NCBI GenBank assembly: GCA_965228625.1
Contig: OZ245829.1
Location: 1,240,001 to 1,304,000, forward strand
DNA length: 64,000 nucleotides
Origin: UBA2767 sp965228625
GTDB taxonomy: Bacteria; Pseudomonadota; Alphaproteobacteria; Rhizobiales; Methyloligellaceae
Direction: 5' to 3'
Shown here: piece after piece, positions 62,370 through 64,000 of the stretch
Position numbering within the stretch: position 1 is the first letter of the stretch
Layout of the letters: every line of letters starts with the position of its first letter
Notes under the pieces: generated by a model
Seen by the model: the letters and a program-made list of their open reading frames with translations, nothing else
The model's database searches: none
Told to the model about the DNA's origin: nothing
Position numbers and translations under genes: made by a program

Positions 62370-63310
62370 CGCGCATACTGGTCACGGGCGCCACCGGTCA
62401 ACTGGCTCGTTGCCTGGTCGAAGCGCATGAAGAGCACGCCCACAAGTCCTTGCGGCTGGTCGCCCTCGGACGACCGAACCTCGACGTCACAAAACCCGAT
62501 ACGCTTGCTGCGTCGATTGACGTCAATGAGCCGGACGTTGTCATCAATTGCGCGGCCTACACGGCTGTCGACGCCGCGGAGAGCGATGCAGAACAGGCCA
62601 TGGCGATAAATGCCGACGGCGCGCGCGCGCTTGCCGGCTTATGTGCGCGTCACGATGTGCCTTTGATCCATGTGTCCACCGACTACGTTTTCGACGGAAA
62701 CAAGACGGAGCCATATTGCGAGACGGATCCAACCGGCCCCACCAGTGTCTACGGGCTCAGCAAACTGCGGGGTGAGGAAGCGGTTGAAGACACCTGCACC
62801 AGGTACGCCATCCTGCGCACGGCGTGGGTCTACAGTCCGTTCGGACAGAACTTCGTAAAGACCATGTTGCGGCTCGCGGCCGATCGCGACGAGATTTCGG
62901 TCGTCGATGATCAGCTTGGATGTCCCACCTACGCACGCCACCTGGCTGACGCGCTTCTCAGCATGGCGCTTCGGCTTTCGAAAGCGACCGCGAATGATAC
63001 CGATCTCCGGGGAACCTTTCATGCGGTTGGAAGCGGTGAAACAAGCTGGTGCGGCTTCGCGCGGGAGATATTCGGGCAATCGGCGAAATATGGCGGCCCT
63101 GGCGCGAGGGTGCTTCCGATATCCACCGCGGAGTATCCGACCGCGGCAAAGCGGCCGCCCAATTCGCGGCTGGACTGCGCGCTTCTCAAAACACGGTTTG
63201 GTATCGTGATGCCGGACTGGCGGTCGGGCACGCAGGCGTGCGTCGCCCGGCTTCTCAGCTCTACGTCTTCAATCCTTGCCGGTGAGGCGAAAACAGGGGG
63301 AACACAATGA
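62366..63310 (+). CDS. rfbD: dTDP-4-dehydrorhamnose reductase
   Basis: 314 residues from the TTG at 62366 in a TTGA overlap with rfbB. A longer frame to 62276 is rfbB shadow. NADPH motif RILVTGATGQLARCL, VINCAAYTAVDAAESDAEQA, STDYVFDGNK, the YxxxK in VYGLSKLRGEE and TAWVYSPFGQNFVKTML match RmlD. It gives dTDP-L-rhamnose. rfbA follows with an ATGA overlap. Confidence 0.95.
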   Translation: MTRILVTGATGQLARCLVEAHEEHAHKSLRLVALGRPNLDVTKPDTLAASIDVNEPDVVINCAAYTAVDAAESDAEQAMAINADGARALAGLCARHDVPLIHVSTDYVFDGNKTEPYCETDPTGPTSVYGLSKLRGEEAVEDTCTRYAILRTAWVYSPFGQNFVKTMLRLAADRDEISVVDDQLGCPTYARHLADALLSMALRLSKATANDTDLRGTFHAVGSGETSWCGFAREIFGQSAKYGGPGARVLPISTAEYPTAAKRPPNSRLDCALLKTRFGIVMPDWRSGTQACVARLLSSTSSILAGEAKTGGTQ

Positions 63311-64000
63311 AGGGGATCATTCTGGCCGGTGGCATGGCCACGCGGCTTCACCCGATGACATTGGTTGCGTCGAAGCAGTTGCTGCCGGTTTACGACAAAC
63401 CGATGATCTACTATCCGCTCTCCACGCTCATGCTGGCGGGTATTCGCGAGATTCTGCTCATCTCGACACCGGACGACTTGCCGAGTTTCGAGCGTCTGTT
63501 GGGTACCGGCGAACAATGGGGCCTCAGTCTGAGCTACAAGGTACAGCCCCGCCCGGGCGGCCTCGCCGAAGCCTACATCATCGGTGCCGACTTCGTCGCC
63601 GGCAGCAATTCATCCCTGATACTCGGTGACAACGTGTTCTTCGGGCATGGTCTGCCGGAACTCCTCGAAGCCGCGGCAAGCCGACAGACCGGCGCGTCGG
63701 TGTTCGCCTATCAGGTTCAGGATCCGAACCGCTACGGCGTCGTTGAATTCGACGACCAAAACCGGGCGATTTCCATTGAGGAAAAGCCGTCCGAACCACG
63801 GTCGAACTGGGCGGTGACCGGGCTCTATTTTTACGACGAGAAAGCACCGGACCTCGCTGCCGGACTGACGCCCTCGGCAAGGGGCGAGCTTGAGATCACC
63901 GACCTCAACGCGGCCTATCTCGCTCAGAACGAGCTTTATGTCGAGCGGCTCGGGCGGGGTTTCGCCTGGCTGGATACCGGAACGCCGGACTCCCTGATCG
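63307..64000 (+). CDS. rfbA: Glucose-1-phosphate thymidylyltransferase, 5' part (cut by window end)
   Basis: At least 231 residues are visible; the stop lies beyond the window. RmlA features: KGIILAGGMATRLHPMT, SKQLLPVYDKPMIYYPLST, LMLAGIREILLISTP, IIGADFVAGSNSSLILGDN, RYGVVEFD, SIEEKPSEPRSNWAVTGLYF and GRGFAWLDTGTPDSLI. The usual nucleotide loop is G-G-x-G-T-R-L; here the second Gly region reads GGMATRL, a Gly-to-Ala change. It makes dTDP-glucose from dTTP and glucose-1-phosphate. Confidence 0.93.
   Translation, partial: MKGIILAGGMATRLHPMTLVASKQLLPVYDKPMIYYPLSTLMLAGIREILLISTPDDLPSFERLLGTGEQWGLSLSYKVQPRPGGLAEAYIIGADFVAGSNSSLILGDNVFFGHGLPELLEAAASRQTGASVFAYQVQDPNRYGVVEFDDQNRAISIEEKPSEPRSNWAVTGLYFYDEKAPDLAAGLTPSARGELEITDLNAAYLAQNELYVERLGRGFAWLDTGTPDSLI

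Overview
The window is GC-rich, gene-dense DNA from a Gram-negative bacterium. The mix of genes (fdxA-type ferredoxin, urtABCDE next to ureDABCEFG, prsDE-like type I export, CbiZ salvage, GTG/TTG starts with 4-base stop/start overlaps) suggests an alphaproteobacterium. The genus cannot be read from the sequence. No rRNA, tRNA, CRISPR array, IS element or phage gene was seen.

Layout. (1) 1-8500: the 3' part of a TonB-dependent receptor faces a B12 regulon read on the minus strand: cobalamin riboswitch, btuB, btuF, btuC, btuD, cbiZ and a two-domain DUF1289 protein. (2) 8818-11387: a DUF2147 protein and a HlyD-type membrane-fusion protein with a small membrane partner. (3) 11775-20198: a DMT exporter and korB-korA-fdxA (2-oxoacid:ferredoxin oxidoreductase plus ferredoxin), divergent from DUF971, an AprA/fumarate-reductase-like flavoprotein, an AprB-like small ferredoxin, a HEAT-repeat protein and a GntR/UTRA regulator. 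Three near-identical 14-base sites lie in the upstream regions of these units. (4) 20481-27637: a textbook sigma-54 promoter drives a NrtA/SsuA-like binding protein with a NosL-like C-terminal domain, a permease, a Cys-Cys membrane protein, an ABC ATPase, SCO, PCu(A)C, a dihaem cytochrome c, a Crp/Fnr regulator and a small Cys-containing membrane protein. I regard regions 3 and 4 as the best candidate for an undescribed system, probably linking low-potential electron transfer, copper handling and uptake of an unknown small molecule.

(5) 28079-39128: a second sigma-54 promoter precedes the urea ABC transporter (urtABCDE) and the complete urease set ureD-A-(small membrane protein)-B-C-E-F-G, a nitrogen-limitation module. 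(6) 39160-42851: a GNAT acetyltransferase, a nitroreductase, a molybdopterin-binding/NTP-transferase fusion and an orphan small protein. (7) 42995-64000: a type I secretion ABC/HlyD pair, then a surface-polysaccharide locus: Wza-like export protein, beta-barrel protein, phosphoglycosyl transferase, ExeA-like ATPase, ligase/polymerase, GT2, GT4, an asparagine-synthase-like enzyme, pyruvyl transferase, an Alg13/Alg14-like pair, VanZ-like protein and the dTDP-rhamnose genes rfbC-B-D-A (rfbA cut by the window edge).

All calls come from reading the sequence and translations; no database search was possible.
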